A stretch of DNA of 56,328 nucleotides, from contig NZ_MNAH01000001.1 of assembly GCF_001976065.1 (NCBI RefSeq), positions 408,452 to 464,779 of the forward strand, written 5' to 3'. The stretch comes from Pseudomonas putida (GTDB lineage Bacteria > Pseudomonadota > Gammaproteobacteria > Pseudomonadales > Pseudomonadaceae). Shown here piece after piece: positions 1-7,983 of this stretch (position 1 is the stretch's first letter; every line of letters begins with the position of its first letter). The position numbers were made by a program, and so were the translations under genes. The notes beneath the pieces were generated by a model. It was not told where the DNA came from, ran no database searches, and was given only the letters and a program-made list of their open reading frames with translations.

Positions 1-497
1 CCGGCGGCCAGGGCCGGGGCGATTTTCCAGGCGACCATCATCAGCGGGTAGTTCCACGGCGCGATGGAGGCGATCACCCCCACCGGGTCGCGGCGGATCA
101 TCGAGGTGTGGCCGGGCAGGTACTCGCCACCGGCCGAACCGCTCATGCAGCGGCTGGCGCCGGCGAAGAAGCGGAACACGTCGGCAATCGCCGGGATCTC
201 GTCGTTGAGCGCGGCGCTGTAGGGCTTGCCGCAGTTGTCCGATTCCAGCTTGGCCAGCTCTTCACCATGGGCCTCGATGGCGTCGGCGAGCTTGAGCAGC
301 AGCAACGAACGTTCTTTCGGCGGGGTCTGCGACCAGCTGTCGAACGCGGCATCGGCGGCGCGCACGGCGGCATCGACCTGGGCTTCGCTGGCTTCGTTGA
401 TTTCCACCAGCACGCTTCCTAGCGCCGGGTTGAACACCGGTTGGGCGGGGCCTTCGCCGTTTTGCAGTTGGCCGTTGATCAAGAGTTGAGTTTGCAT
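1..497 (-). CDS. Aldehyde dehydrogenase, gamma-aminobutyraldehyde dehydrogenase-like (N-terminal part, cut by window edge)
   Basis: The gene starts at 497 (MQTQLLING) and runs off the left edge, so only about 165 residues of an expected 475 or so are visible. The visible part is the N-terminal half of the NAD-binding domain of the ALDH superfamily, ending in the conserved APWNYPL stretch that precedes the cofactor site. The catalytic Cys and Glu lie outside the window. The opening resembles gamma-aminobutyraldehyde (betaine-aldehyde-like) dehydrogenases, which oxidise amino-aldehydes from polyamine or amine breakdown in the cytoplasm. It is the last gene of a minus-strand series with an amine permease and an N-demethylase operon, but is separated from the permease by a large repeat array. 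Its exact substrate is inferred from family resemblance only. Confidence 0.8.
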   Translation of the reverse strand, partial: MQTQLLINGQLQNGEGPAQPVFNPALGSVLVEINEASEAQVDAAVRAADAAFDSWSQTPPKERSLLLLKLADAIEAHGEELAKLESDNCGKPYSAALNDEIPAIADVFRFFAGASRCMSGSAGGEYLPGHTSMIRRDPVGVIASIAPWNYPLMMVAWKIAPALAA

Positions 498-544
498 GGC
501 ATTGTCCTCTTCGAAGCTATTGTTGTTCTCTGTGGAAAACGGTC

Positions 545-1356
545 CCCTTGCAGGCGCTGGCTTGCCAGCGAAGACGTCATCACAGGCAACATCGATGTTG
601 GCTGACACGCCGCCTTCGCCGGCAAGCCGGCTCCTACAGGATTCGGTTTTTGTAGGAGCTGGCTTGCCAGCGAAGACGTCATCACAGGCAACGTCGATGT
701 TGGCTGACCCAGCGCTTTCGCCGGCAAGCCGGCTCCTACAGGATTCGGTTTTTGCAGGAGCTGGCTTGCCAGCGAAGACGTCATCACAGGCAACGTCGAT
801 GTTGGCTGACACGCCGCCTTCGCCGGCAAGCCCGCTCCCACAGGATTCGGTTTTTGTAGGAGCTGGCTTGCCAGCGAAGACGTCATCACAGGCAACGTCG
901 ATGTTGGCTGACCCGCCGCCTTCGCCGGCAAGCCGGCTCCTACAGGATTCGGTTTTTGTAGACGCTGGCTTGCCAGCGAAGACGTCATCACAGGCAACGT
1001 CGATGTTGGCTGACCCGCCGCCTTCGCCGGCAAGCCGGCTCCTACAGGATTCGGTTTTTTGTAGGAGCTGGCTTGCCAGCGAAGACGTCATCACAGGCAA
1101 CGTCGATGTTGGCTGACACGCCGCCTTCGCCGGCAAGCCGGCTCCTACAGGATTCGGTTTTTGTAGGAGCTGGCTTGCCAGCGAAGACGTCATCACAGGC
1201 AACGTCGATGTTGGCTGACCCAGCGCTTTCGCCGGCAAGCCGGCTCCTACAGGATTCGGTTTTTGTAGGAGCTGGCTTGCCAGCGAAGACGTCATCACAG
1301 GCAACGTCGATGTTGGCTGAACCGCCGCCTTCGCGAGCAAGCCCGCTCCCACATTG
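545..1356. repeat. Tandem array of eight 102-bp REPIN units
   Basis: The core GCTGGCTTGCCAGCGAAG starts at 556, 658, 760, 862, 964, 1067, 1169 and 1271. The period is therefore exactly 102 bp, except one 103-bp step caused by an extra T near 1060. Each unit holds two inverted REP palindromes separated by about 35 bp (ACGTCATCACAGGCAACGTC region), then a short linker ATTCGGTTTTTGTAGGA. The middle units are nearly identical; the last ends with a different REP type (CGAGCAAGCCCGCTCCCAC). Because 102 is divisible by three, long spurious reading frames with a 34-residue period run through both strands; these are not genes. Confidence 0.95.
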
Positions 1357-1385
1357 ATTCGGTTCCCACGGTGGGTATCGGGTTG

Positions 1386-2921
1386 TCAGATGGCTGGTTT
1401 GTTTACCGCAGCAGCGGAAAGATCAGCATCCTTGGCCAGCGGCTTGGAAAACTTCCACGCATCCCCCGCTGGCGCCGTGCCTTTGTCATAGGGCTTGCCC
1501 AGCAGCATGTAGACCAGGCCTGCGCCCATCACGACCAACGTGGTGAGGATCATCGAATAGTTGATGTACCAGGCCGCATCCGGCGAGCGCGGCCAGACCA
1601 TGTTGACGATGGCGCACACGCCATAGATCAGCGCCGCGAGGTTCACCCACAGGCCCCAGGCGCCGAGGGTGAATTGGCCGTTGGGGCGCCAGCCCTTGGC
1701 GCGGGCGATCAGCGCGGCGATCACGATCAACTGGAACGCCACGTAGATGCCGATCGCCGCAAAACCGACGATCGTGGCCACGGCATCTGCCATGAACATC
1801 CCAAGGCAGACAATCGCCGCCGGCACCAGGCCGCTGACCAGCAGCGCGAACGACGGCACCTGGTTGGCCGACAGGCGCTTGAACAGTGAACTGCCGACGA
1901 TCATCTCGTCCCGGGCATAGGCGAACAACAGGCGGCTGGCCGCCGCTTGCAAGCTCAACACGCAGGAGATGAACGACACCATGACCACTGCCATGACCAG
2001 GCGCGAGCCGACCGGGCCGAAGGCATTGGCCAGGATCGTGGCGACCGGGTCGGTGTCTTCACCGGCGAGCACCTTGGCCATGTCCGGCACCGAGAGAATC
2101 AACGCCAGGCACGCGAACATCGCTGCCGCGCCGCCGATGTAGATGGTCATGCGCATGGCCTTGGGAATGCGCTTGCCCGGGTTCGGGGTTTCTTCCGCGA
2201 CATCGCCGCAGGCCTCGAACCCGTAGTATTGGAACAGACCCGCCAGGGAGGCCGCGAGGAAGGCCGGCAGGTAAGAGCCATTGACCTCAAGGTTGAAGGT
2301 GTCGAACAGCACGCTGATCGGTTGATGACGCTCGAAGATCAGCAGGTAGCCACCGACCAGGATCGCCCCGACCAGCTCGCAGAGAAAGCCGAACATTGCC
2401 ACCCGTGCCAGCAGCTTGGTGCCCACCAGATTCAGCGCGGTGGACAGCAGGATGATCGCCAGGGCGATGACGATGTTGGCGTCCGGTCCGGGATTGAAGC
2501 CCAGCATGATCGCCAGGTACGGTCCGGCACCCACCGCGACCCCGGCGATGGTTGCGCACAACGCCCAGGCATAGACCCAGCCGACCATCCACGCCCAGCG
2601 CTTGCCCACGAGGCGACGGGCCCACGGGTAGACTCCACCGGAAATCGGGAACTGCGACACCACTTCGCCAAAAATCAGGCAAACCAGCAGTTGCCCGGCG
2701 CCGATCAGCAGGTAGGACCAGAACATCGGCGGGCCGCCGGCGGCCAGGCACAGGCCGAACAGGGTATAGACCCCGACGACCGGCGACAGGTAGGTAAAGC
2801 CCAGGGAAAAGTTCTCCCACAGGCTCATGCTGCGATTGAAATCCGAACTGTAGCCGAGGGCGCGAAGTTGTTCGGCGTCCTGATCGGCGCTGCTTGCACG
2901 CGTGTTGGATAAGCCACTCAT
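1386..2921 (-). CDS. APC-superfamily amino acid/amine permease
   Basis: A 511-residue inner-membrane protein with about 12 hydrophobic segments and the hallmarks of the amino acid-polyamine-organocation superfamily: a first segment around FTYLSPVVGVY, then GGPPMFWSYLLIG and FPISGGVYPWAR. It most resembles the amino acid/choline transporter (GABA permease-like) branch, which imports amino acids or small amines by cation symport. A ribosome binding site (GAGGAAATAAC) precedes the ATG. It lies downstream of the N-demethylase operon on the same strand, 121 bp beyond it and after a REP pair, so it may import the amine substrate of that pathway. The substrate itself cannot be read from sequence. 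Confidence 0.85.
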   Translation of the reverse strand: MSGLSNTRASSADQDAEQLRALGYSSDFNRSMSLWENFSLGFTYLSPVVGVYTLFGLCLAAGGPPMFWSYLLIGAGQLLVCLIFGEVVSQFPISGGVYPWARRLVGKRWAWMVGWVYAWALCATIAGVAVGAGPYLAIMLGFNPGPDANIVIALAIILLSTALNLVGTKLLARVAMFGFLCELVGAILVGGYLLIFERHQPISVLFDTFNLEVNGSYLPAFLAASLAGLFQYYGFEACGDVAEETPNPGKRIPKAMRMTIYIGGAAAMFACLALILSVPDMAKVLAGEDTDPVATILANAFGPVGSRLVMAVVMVSFISCVLSLQAAASRLLFAYARDEMIVGSSLFKRLSANQVPSFALLVSGLVPAAIVCLGMFMADAVATIVGFAAIGIYVAFQLIVIAALIARAKGWRPNGQFTLGAWGLWVNLAALIYGVCAIVNMVWPRSPDAAWYINYSMILTTLVVMGAGLVYMLLGKPYDKGTAPAGDAWKFSKPLAKDADLSAAAVNKPAI

Positions 2922-2965
2922 GTTATTTCCTCATTATCAATGGCAGTGGATTGCGGGTGCTCAAA

Positions 2966-3034
2966 CCTGTGGGAGCCAGCCTGCTGGCGATGGGGCCCCC
3001 AAGCCACCATCGCCAGCAAGCCGGTTCCTGCAGG
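2966..3034. repeat. REPIN (paired REP palindromes)
   Basis: CTGTGGGAGCCAGCCTGCTGGCGATGG is followed, after a short spacer, by its imperfect inverse CCATCGCCAGCAAGCCGGTTCCTGCAGG. It lies between the N-demethylase gene and the permease gene, where it could act as an mRNA-stabilising hairpin or partial transcription barrier. Confidence 0.8.
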
Positions 3035-3042
3035 GGGGGACG

Positions 3043-4065
3043 TCAGGCTTTGGTTCCGTCGTCGTACTGCGACAGCCACTCGACTGCCGCATCGCGGTAG
3101 CGGCTGAAGCCTTTGTAATCGACCAGTTGCTGATTCAGGTCGCGCAGTACCCGGTGCATGCGCCGCGCCCAGTCCGGGTTGGTGGCGATGTCTTCGAGGC
3201 TGAGCAGGTAGGTGCGGATCGGAAAGACAATGGCGTTGCTGCGCGGCAGGCGGTGCAGCGGTTGCAGCTCAATGCGCAGGTACACCAGTTTGCCGGCGTT
3301 TTCAGCCGTCACGATGGTCCGGTCGGGCGCCCATTCGGGCAGGCTTTCGGCCGAGACCTCAAGGCGCGGGTTGACGGTCAGCGACCAGTTCAGGCGTCGC
3401 ACCGGGTGGCCGGTGCGCAGGCGCAGGAGGAACTTGAGGGCGCGGTCGAGCATGCCGATTTCCTTCACCAGCGGCACCGGACCGTGGAATTCTTCCCAGC
3501 TCATGCCGAGGTTGAAACGCAGCGAGTAGTCGGCGCGCTGGGTGGCGATCCCTGCTCCCCAATACAGCGTACCGTCGCGTTCTTCCTGCAAGACCCAGTC
3601 GCCCTGGGCCTGGCGGGTCACGTATTCCATCGGCTCATAAGGCAGGGTCGCCGGGTCGCCGAAGGTGAAGTGATCGTCGATGTCCAGCAGGCGGTTGATC
3701 CAGTGCCACTGGCGGCCTTCACGGGACAGGGTGAAATACTGCGGGTAGTCGCGGGCGTAGGACTCCATGATCAGTTCCAGCAGGTCCCACTGGGCTTCCA
3801 TCATGTGCGGCGCCGAGACGTAGTGCATGCCCGGGTCCTTCTCCAGAGTGATCGCTCGGTCCCGGCATTCGCTGATGTAGTGCTCGTCGATATCGAACGC
3901 GGCGCGGAAGGCGCCATCGCCGACGGGGACATGGGGCTCGAGGTTCATCGAGTACATGTAGTCGTCATCGGGGAACGGGAAGGGTGCGCGGGCGATGGTC
4001 TGCGGGCTGTTGGCGAAGGTGTAGTCGTCGCGGTAGGTTTCGTCGGCGTTGAACTTGATATTCAT
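3043..4065 (-). CDS. Heme-dependent oxidative N-demethylase family protein (DUF3445)
   Basis: A 340-residue cytoplasmic protein of the DUF3445 family. The stretch QPLHRLPRSNAIVF followed by IRTYLLSLEDIA near residues 265-290 and the HYVSAPHMM region are the parts I recognise as family-typical. Members are oxygenase components of dimethylamine-monooxygenase-like systems, which demethylate a secondary amine with O2 and electrons from a reductase, releasing formaldehyde. It lies 18 bp after the PDR-type reductase gene and is third in the operon DmmA-like, reductase, demethylase. The heme ligands cannot be assigned by eye. The substrate may be dimethylamine or another N-methyl compound. Confidence 0.85.
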   Translation of the reverse strand: MNIKFNADETYRDDYTFANSPQTIARAPFPFPDDDYMYSMNLEPHVPVGDGAFRAAFDIDEHYISECRDRAITLEKDPGMHYVSAPHMMEAQWDLLELIMESYARDYPQYFTLSREGRQWHWINRLLDIDDHFTFGDPATLPYEPMEYVTRQAQGDWVLQEERDGTLYWGAGIATQRADYSLRFNLGMSWEEFHGPVPLVKEIGMLDRALKFLLRLRTGHPVRRLNWSLTVNPRLEVSAESLPEWAPDRTIVTAENAGKLVYLRIELQPLHRLPRSNAIVFPIRTYLLSLEDIATNPDWARRMHRVLRDLNQQLVDYKGFSRYRDAAVEWLSQYDDGTKA

Positions 4066-4083
4066 TGTTTTGGTTTCCGTCGA

Positions 4084-5052
4084 TCAGAGGTCGATGACCA
4101 GGCGATTGCATTTGGCACGGGATACGCAGGGCATGATTTTCTTGCGGCTGGTCTTGTCTTCGTCCGACAGCCAGTCATCGCTGTGCAGCAGTTCGCCGTC
4201 GAGTTCCAGGACCTCGGTTTCGCAATGGCCACAGGCACCCCCACGACACAGGTAAGGCATGCTGTAGCCCGCGGCCTCGACCGCTTCGAGCATGGTCTGG
4301 TCAGGCGAAACTTCGATGGTTGCGCCACTGCGCCCGAGGGTGAAGCTGAAGGCTTCGCCGCCGCTGCTTTGCTCGAGGAATCGCTCGAAATGCACGTGAC
4401 TGTCGGTCCAGCCCAGGTCGCGGGCACAGGCCAGGGTGGCGTCGATCATGCTGTCCGGGCCGCAGGCATACACGTGACTGCCCAGCGGGCGATTGGCGAG
4501 GATCCGGCCGATGTCCATGCGCGCCTCGATGCCTTTGCGATACAAGTGGACCTGCGCGCCGTAGGTGGCCTGCAACTCTTTGCCGAGCTGAGCGTGTTCA
4601 TCGCCGCGAACCGCGTAATGCAGTTCGAAGGGCACCTTGCTCAGGCGCAATTCCTCCAGCTGGGAGATCACCGGGGTGATACCGACGCCACCGGCAATGA
4701 ACAGGTGCAGGCGGGCCTGCTTGATCAGCGCAAACAGATTGACCGGTGGCGTGACCTCGATCATGTCGCCTTCACGGACACTGTCGTGCAAGGCGATCGA
4801 GCCACCGCGACCGCTTTCCACCCGGCGCACGGCGATCTGATAGCTGCTGGTGTCATAGGGTGAACTCAGCAGCGAGTAGGGGTTGCGCAGCGTGTTGTTC
4901 GGGTTGGCGATGAGCACCACCACGTGGCTGCCACCGGAGAACGCCGGCAGGTGCGCGCCGGTCGGCGATACCAGGGTGAAGCGCTTGATTTCCGGGGTCA
5001 CCGCTTCGATGCGGGCCACCCGCAGGTTCAAGGTCCCGTTGTTCTGGCTCAT
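4084..5052 (-). CDS. PDR/VanB-family oxidoreductase (electron-transfer component of the N-demethylase)
   Basis: A 322-residue phthalate-dioxygenase-reductase-type protein. In order it shows a flavin-binding barrel with RNPYSLLS near residue 57, a nucleotide-binding domain with GGVGITPV near 118 and YACGPDSM near 215, and a C-terminal plant-type [2Fe-2S] ferredoxin with Cys269, Cys274, Cys277 (CRGGACGHC) and Cys309. It would pass electrons from NAD(P)H through flavin and the iron-sulfur cluster to the oxygenase. I chose the ATG at 5052 because it overlaps the stop of the upstream DmmA-like gene as ATGA, a sign of translational coupling; a longer frame upstream is just the antisense continuation. 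Confidence 0.88.
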   Translation of the reverse strand: MSQNNGTLNLRVARIEAVTPEIKRFTLVSPTGAHLPAFSGGSHVVVLIANPNNTLRNPYSLLSSPYDTSSYQIAVRRVESGRGGSIALHDSVREGDMIEVTPPVNLFALIKQARLHLFIAGGVGITPVISQLEELRLSKVPFELHYAVRGDEHAQLGKELQATYGAQVHLYRKGIEARMDIGRILANRPLGSHVYACGPDSMIDATLACARDLGWTDSHVHFERFLEQSSGGEAFSFTLGRSGATIEVSPDQTMLEAVEAAGYSMPYLCRGGACGHCETEVLELDGELLHSDDWLSDEDKTSRKKIMPCVSRAKCNRLVIDL

Positions 5053-5651
5053 GTGTCGAGTTCCTCGGCTGGGGGCAGTTCGCCCGGTACTTCGGCATCG
5101 GCCTTGACCGCCTGGAAGGCCGCCAGGCGCCGGGAATAGTGGTCGCGCACCACCAGCGTCAGGTTGCAACCGGGGCAGTCGTAGATGCGTTGGGTCACGT
5201 TCTCGGTGTAGGTGTCGCAGTGCACGCACCAGACCCGTCGCACCAGCGTGCCGGAGTGCTCGCGAAGCACTTCGTCGCGATTGAGGTCGAAACGGGTGGC
5301 CACCTGCATGGCGCTGCCGAGGAAGCTTTCGGAACCGGCGAGGTAGAGGCGGGTGCCCATCGTGGCGTCGCCGAGCAGGTCATTGAGGTCGTCGATCAAT
5401 GCCTGGTTGCTGGCGTACACCCGCAGTGGGTGACCTGGGTGCTGCTGCAATTGGGCGAGGTAGTCCTGGCCGGAAAATGACTCCTGGGCGTACAGCAAGG
5501 TCACGGGGCGATCCAGCCCTTCCATCTCGTCCAGCAAACGCAACATGGCGCGCCCGCCACTGCCTTGCCCGGCAATGATGTGCCGGATACCTCCCGGCAG
5601 AGGTTGCAACCGGTCGTAGACCGGCCGACTTTTGATCCCGGTGATCAACAT
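5049..5651 (-). CDS. dmmA: Dimethylamine monooxygenase subunit DmmA family protein
   Basis: A 200-residue protein, first in the N-demethylase operon. The N-terminal two thirds looks like an alpha/beta fold with IIAGQGSGG. The C-terminal part has two CxxC pairs (CVHCDTYTENV and CPGCNLTL, near residues 143-163) that form a rubredoxin-like or zinc-ribbon knuckle. This layout matches the DmmA family, a small partner of the oxygenase and reductase in dimethylamine monooxygenase. A strong ribosome binding site (AGGAGGAA) precedes the ATG, and a sigma-54 promoter lies 58-73 bp upstream. The gene letter follows family naming; the exact role of the subunit is not evident from sequence. Confidence 0.8.
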   Translation of the reverse strand: MLITGIKSRPVYDRLQPLPGGIRHIIAGQGSGGRAMLRLLDEMEGLDRPVTLLYAQESFSGQDYLAQLQQHPGHPLRVYASNQALIDDLNDLLGDATMGTRLYLAGSESFLGSAMQVATRFDLNRDEVLREHSGTLVRRVWCVHCDTYTENVTQRIYDCPGCNLTLVVRDHYSRRLAAFQAVKADAEVPGELPPAEELDT

Positions 5652-5708
5652 TTCTTGTTATTCCTCCTGACTATCGGAGCCCGACGATGGTGGGTTGCAG
5701 ATAGCAGG

Positions 5709-5724
5709 AGCACAGGGCGTGCCA
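5709..5724 (-). promoter_or_regulatory. Sigma-54 (-24/-12) promoter for the N-demethylase operon
   Basis: Read on the minus strand this is TGGCACGCCCTGTGCT. It has the GG and GC dinucleotides exactly 10 bp apart and the full TGGCACG -24 element, against the consensus TGGCACG-N4-TTGCW. Transcription would start near 5697, leaving a leader of about 45 bases before the DmmA start. The neighbouring gene at 6556-7983 encodes a sigma-54 activator. Confidence 0.85.
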
Positions 5725-5842
5725 ATTGTTTAAGTTGCTGTTTTTATTGGTTTAAATGTTTTTAGATGGAAAAAGTGTAAGCAGAAATAACAATGATGTA
5801 GGCGTTTTTGCAGCGTTTTTTGGAGGGCTCTGGGGGAAACCT

Positions 5843-5868
5843 GTAGGAGCTGGCTTGCCAGCGAAGGC
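5843..5868. repeat. Single REP half-element
   Basis: GTAGGAGCTGGCTTGCCAGC followed by GAAGGC is one REP palindrome without its inverse partner. It lies just upstream of the sigma-54 promoter, between it and the inverted repeat pair. Confidence 0.75.
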
Positions 5869-5901
5869 GGCCTTATAGCCGACCTAGTATTTGTTGATGG
5901 A

Positions 5902-6240
5902 GTACATATCCATTCCTGCGGTAACGGCCGCCTATGGTTTCGCCCTTCCGGCGAGTCCCTTTTGTCAAACGCCACAAAAGGAACCAAAAGGTCTTGCCCC
6001 ACCATTCGGTGCCTCGCTAAGGCTCGGCATGCCCTCACTCCGGCATTGCTCCGTGGGCCCGCCGCCATCGGCCATCCATGGCCGAGGGCGGCTATCCCGG
6101 CATCCATGCCGGGATGCCCACTGCGCAACGCCTGCGTTCGGCCTCTGGAAATGGGGCGGGTAGATCAAAAGCTAAAGCCAAAGCCAAAGCCAAAGCCAAA
6201 GCCAAAGCAAAGCAAAGCCAGAGCCAGAACCAGAGCCAAG
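5902..6240 (+). repeat. Left copy of an inverted dispersed repeat, ending in an AAAGCC tract
   Basis: This copy begins with GTACATATCCATTCCTGCGG and TAACGGCC (5902-5929), which is repeated exactly but inverted at 6491-6518. Similarity continues inward with mismatches (TATGGTTTCGC, GGCGAGTC, ATTCGGTGCCTCGC). It ends at a run of AAAGCC hexamers at about 6173-6240. I see no transposase and no believable reading frame. It resembles the family of dispersed repeats seen in many fluorescent pseudomonads, but I cannot name the family. Confidence 0.75.
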
Positions 6241-6249
6241 CTAATACCT

Positions 6250-6271
6250 GTGGGAGCGAGCCTGCTCGCGA
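6250..6271. repeat. REP element between the two inverted copies
   Basis: GTGGGAGCGAGCCTGCTCGCG is the common GTGGGAGC-type REP palindrome. It lies between the AAAGCC tails of the two dispersed repeat copies. Confidence 0.75.
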
Positions 6272-6364
6272 AAAACCTGAGAGCACCGCGGGGTGTCGGG
6301 CTCCCAGCGTCATTGTTGACGATCATCGCCGGCAAGCTGAACTGGCCTAATTATTCCGGCCGCC

Positions 6365-6518
6365 TCGCTTTGGCTTTTGATTTTCTTGCCACCTCGAGAG
6401 GCCGGCGCGAGGCACCGAACGCCAGGGGCAGGAGCGGTTGGTTACTTGGGGCTTTTCCAAGTGACTCGCTGTAAAAGCGAAACCATAAGTGGCCGTTACC
6501 GCAGGAATGGATATGTAC
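6365..6518 (-). repeat. Right, shorter copy of the same dispersed repeat
   Basis: Reading leftward from 6518 the sequence repeats the left copy: the exact 28 bp, then TATGGTTTCGC, GCGAGTC, GTTCGGTGCCTCGC, and ends in ATCAAAAGCCAAAGC. It lacks about half of the left copy's interior. The two copies face tail to tail with one REP between them (6250-6271). Confidence 0.75.
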
Positions 6519-6555
6519 GCCAAAAAAACAGGGTCGCCACGCCCGCACCCTGCAA

Positions 6556-7983
6556 TCAATCGCGCTGCAACTTGCGAATCAGCGTGCCGATATCAATGCC
6601 CAGATGCTGCGCAGCCTTGCGCTTGCTCCCGCACAGGTGCACGGCGCGGAGGATGACCTGGCGTTCGAAATGCTGAACCTGCAGCTTGAGGTTCTGCTCC
6701 GATTCTTGCGGTGCTTGATCCTGCACGACCGAGGTGGCCCGGGCGCGCACCGGTTCAAGCAGTTCAGCCGGCAAATGATGCTCCTGCGCTTCATCGTCGG
6801 CGAGCACGGCCAAACGTTCGAAAATGTTCACCAGCTCGCGAATGTTGCCGGGGAAGTCATAGCTCATCAGGCGCTTGCGAACGCCGGCGGACAGGCTCAG
6901 GGACGGTACGCGATCGCCATTGATACGGCTGAGCAGGATGTCGATGAGGAACGGCAAGTCATCGCGGTGCTGGCGCAGCGGCGGTATCTCCACCGGCAGC
7001 ACAGCGAGACGGTAGTAAAGGTCGGCGCGAAACTCACCCATGTCCACCAGGTGACGCAAGTCCTTGTTGGTGGCGGCGATGACCTGGACCTGCACGGTTT
7101 TGCTCAGGGGCGAGCCTACCGACTGGATGGTGCTGTCTTCGAGAAATTTCAGCAGCTTGGCTTGTACATGCAGCGGGATCTCACCGATCTCGTCGAGGAA
7201 CAAGGTGCCGCCCGACGCCGCTTCGATATAGCCTTGCTTGCCGCCCTGCAGCGCACCGGTAAAGGCGCCGCGCTCGTAGCCGAACATCTCGGACTCGAAC
7301 AGGCTTTCCGGGATGCTCCCGCAATTGACGTGGATGAACGGCCGATCGCCCCAACCGGCCGCCCGATGGATGTGCCGGGCGATGGCGGTCTTGCCGACCC
7401 CCGGCTCACCCAGCAACAACAGGCGCGCACGCCGGCGGAAAGCACGCACACCGGTGTCGGCGATGCTCGACAGCTGCGGCGAAAGGTGCAGGGCATTGTC
7501 TTGGGGATCGCGCAGGCCTTGTGGCTCCAGCGGCCGGGTGTTGAGCGATGCGCGGCGCTGCGGCTGGCTGGCGTCGAAGTCTTTCTGGGTGAGCATCCTG
7601 AACGGTTTTTCGTAGGCGCCGGTGGGGATCGCGTGGGTGCTGCTGAGTAGCACCCGGCCTTCCCGGGAACGGGTCAACGCACTGTTGCCACCGCGGTTCA
7701 GCGCCGCCAGGAAGTCGTCGTAGTTCAACGCCGACCGCTGGAAAAAATCACTCTCCGACAAGCCCACGGCCTGCTGTTTCGACAGCCGGTTGACGCGCTC
7801 GGCGGCCAGGTTGATGAAACGCAGCCGGCCTTCACCGTCGGTGATGATCAGCGCTTCGCTGAAGCTGTCGAGCAAGGCATGCAAGGCGGGCGTTTCCAGC
7901 AAGGCGCCCAGCACTTCGCTGCTGACATTGACCGAAGAGCGCATGCCCATCTGCAAGGTGGGTGGCAGGTTGGAGTCTTTCAT
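6556..7983 (-). CDS. Sigma-54-dependent transcriptional activator with PAS sensor domain
   Basis: A 475-residue bacterial enhancer-binding protein. Residues 35-130 form a PAS-like sensor ([21 protein letters not shown]). An AAA+ domain follows from about 165 to 395, with Walker A GEPGVGKT (192-199), the sigma-54 contact loop GAFTGA (239-244) and Walker B LFLDEIGE (261-268). The C-terminus is a Fis-type helix-turn-helix ending [19 protein letters not shown]. There is no receiver domain, so it senses a ligand or partner rather than a phosphate. Its start overlaps the stop of the upstream PAS-only gene as ATGA. The sigma-54 promoter of the N-demethylase operon lies about 830 bp downstream, so that operon is its most likely target. 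Confidence 0.92.
   Translation of the reverse strand: MKDSNLPPTLQMGMRSSVNVSSEVLGALLETPALHALLDSFSEALIITDGEGRLRFINLAAERVNRLSKQQAVGLSESDFFQRSALNYDDFLAALNRGGNSALTRSREGRVLLSSTHAIPTGAYEKPFRMLTQKDFDASQPQRRASLNTRPLEPQGLRDPQDNALHLSPQLSSIADTGVRAFRRRARLLLLGEPGVGKTAIARHIHRAAGWGDRPFIHVNCGSIPESLFESEMFGYERGAFTGALQGGKQGYIEAASGGTLFLDEIGEIPLHVQAKLLKFLEDSTIQSVGSPLSKTVQVQVIAATNKDLRHLVDMGEFRADLYYRLAVLPVEIPPLRQHRDDLPFLIDILLSRINGDRVPSLSLSAGVRKRLMSYDFPGNIRELVNIFERLAVLADDEAQEHHLPAELLEPVRARATSVVQDQAPQESEQNLKLQVQHFERQVILRAVHLCGSKRKAAQHLGIDIGTLIRKLQRD

Noticed and set aside
545..1356. CRISPR array
   Set aside because: The repeats are 102 bp with nearly identical interiors; there are no distinct spacers and no cas genes.
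496..1357. Long frames with a 34-residue repeat in the tandem array, on both strands
   Set aside because: They arise because the 102-bp repeat has a length divisible by three. They lack ribosome sites and end at the array.
2902..4863. A 653-residue plus-strand frame across the N-demethylase genes
   Set aside because: It lies opposite two recognised genes and has the low-complexity composition of a high-GC antisense frame.
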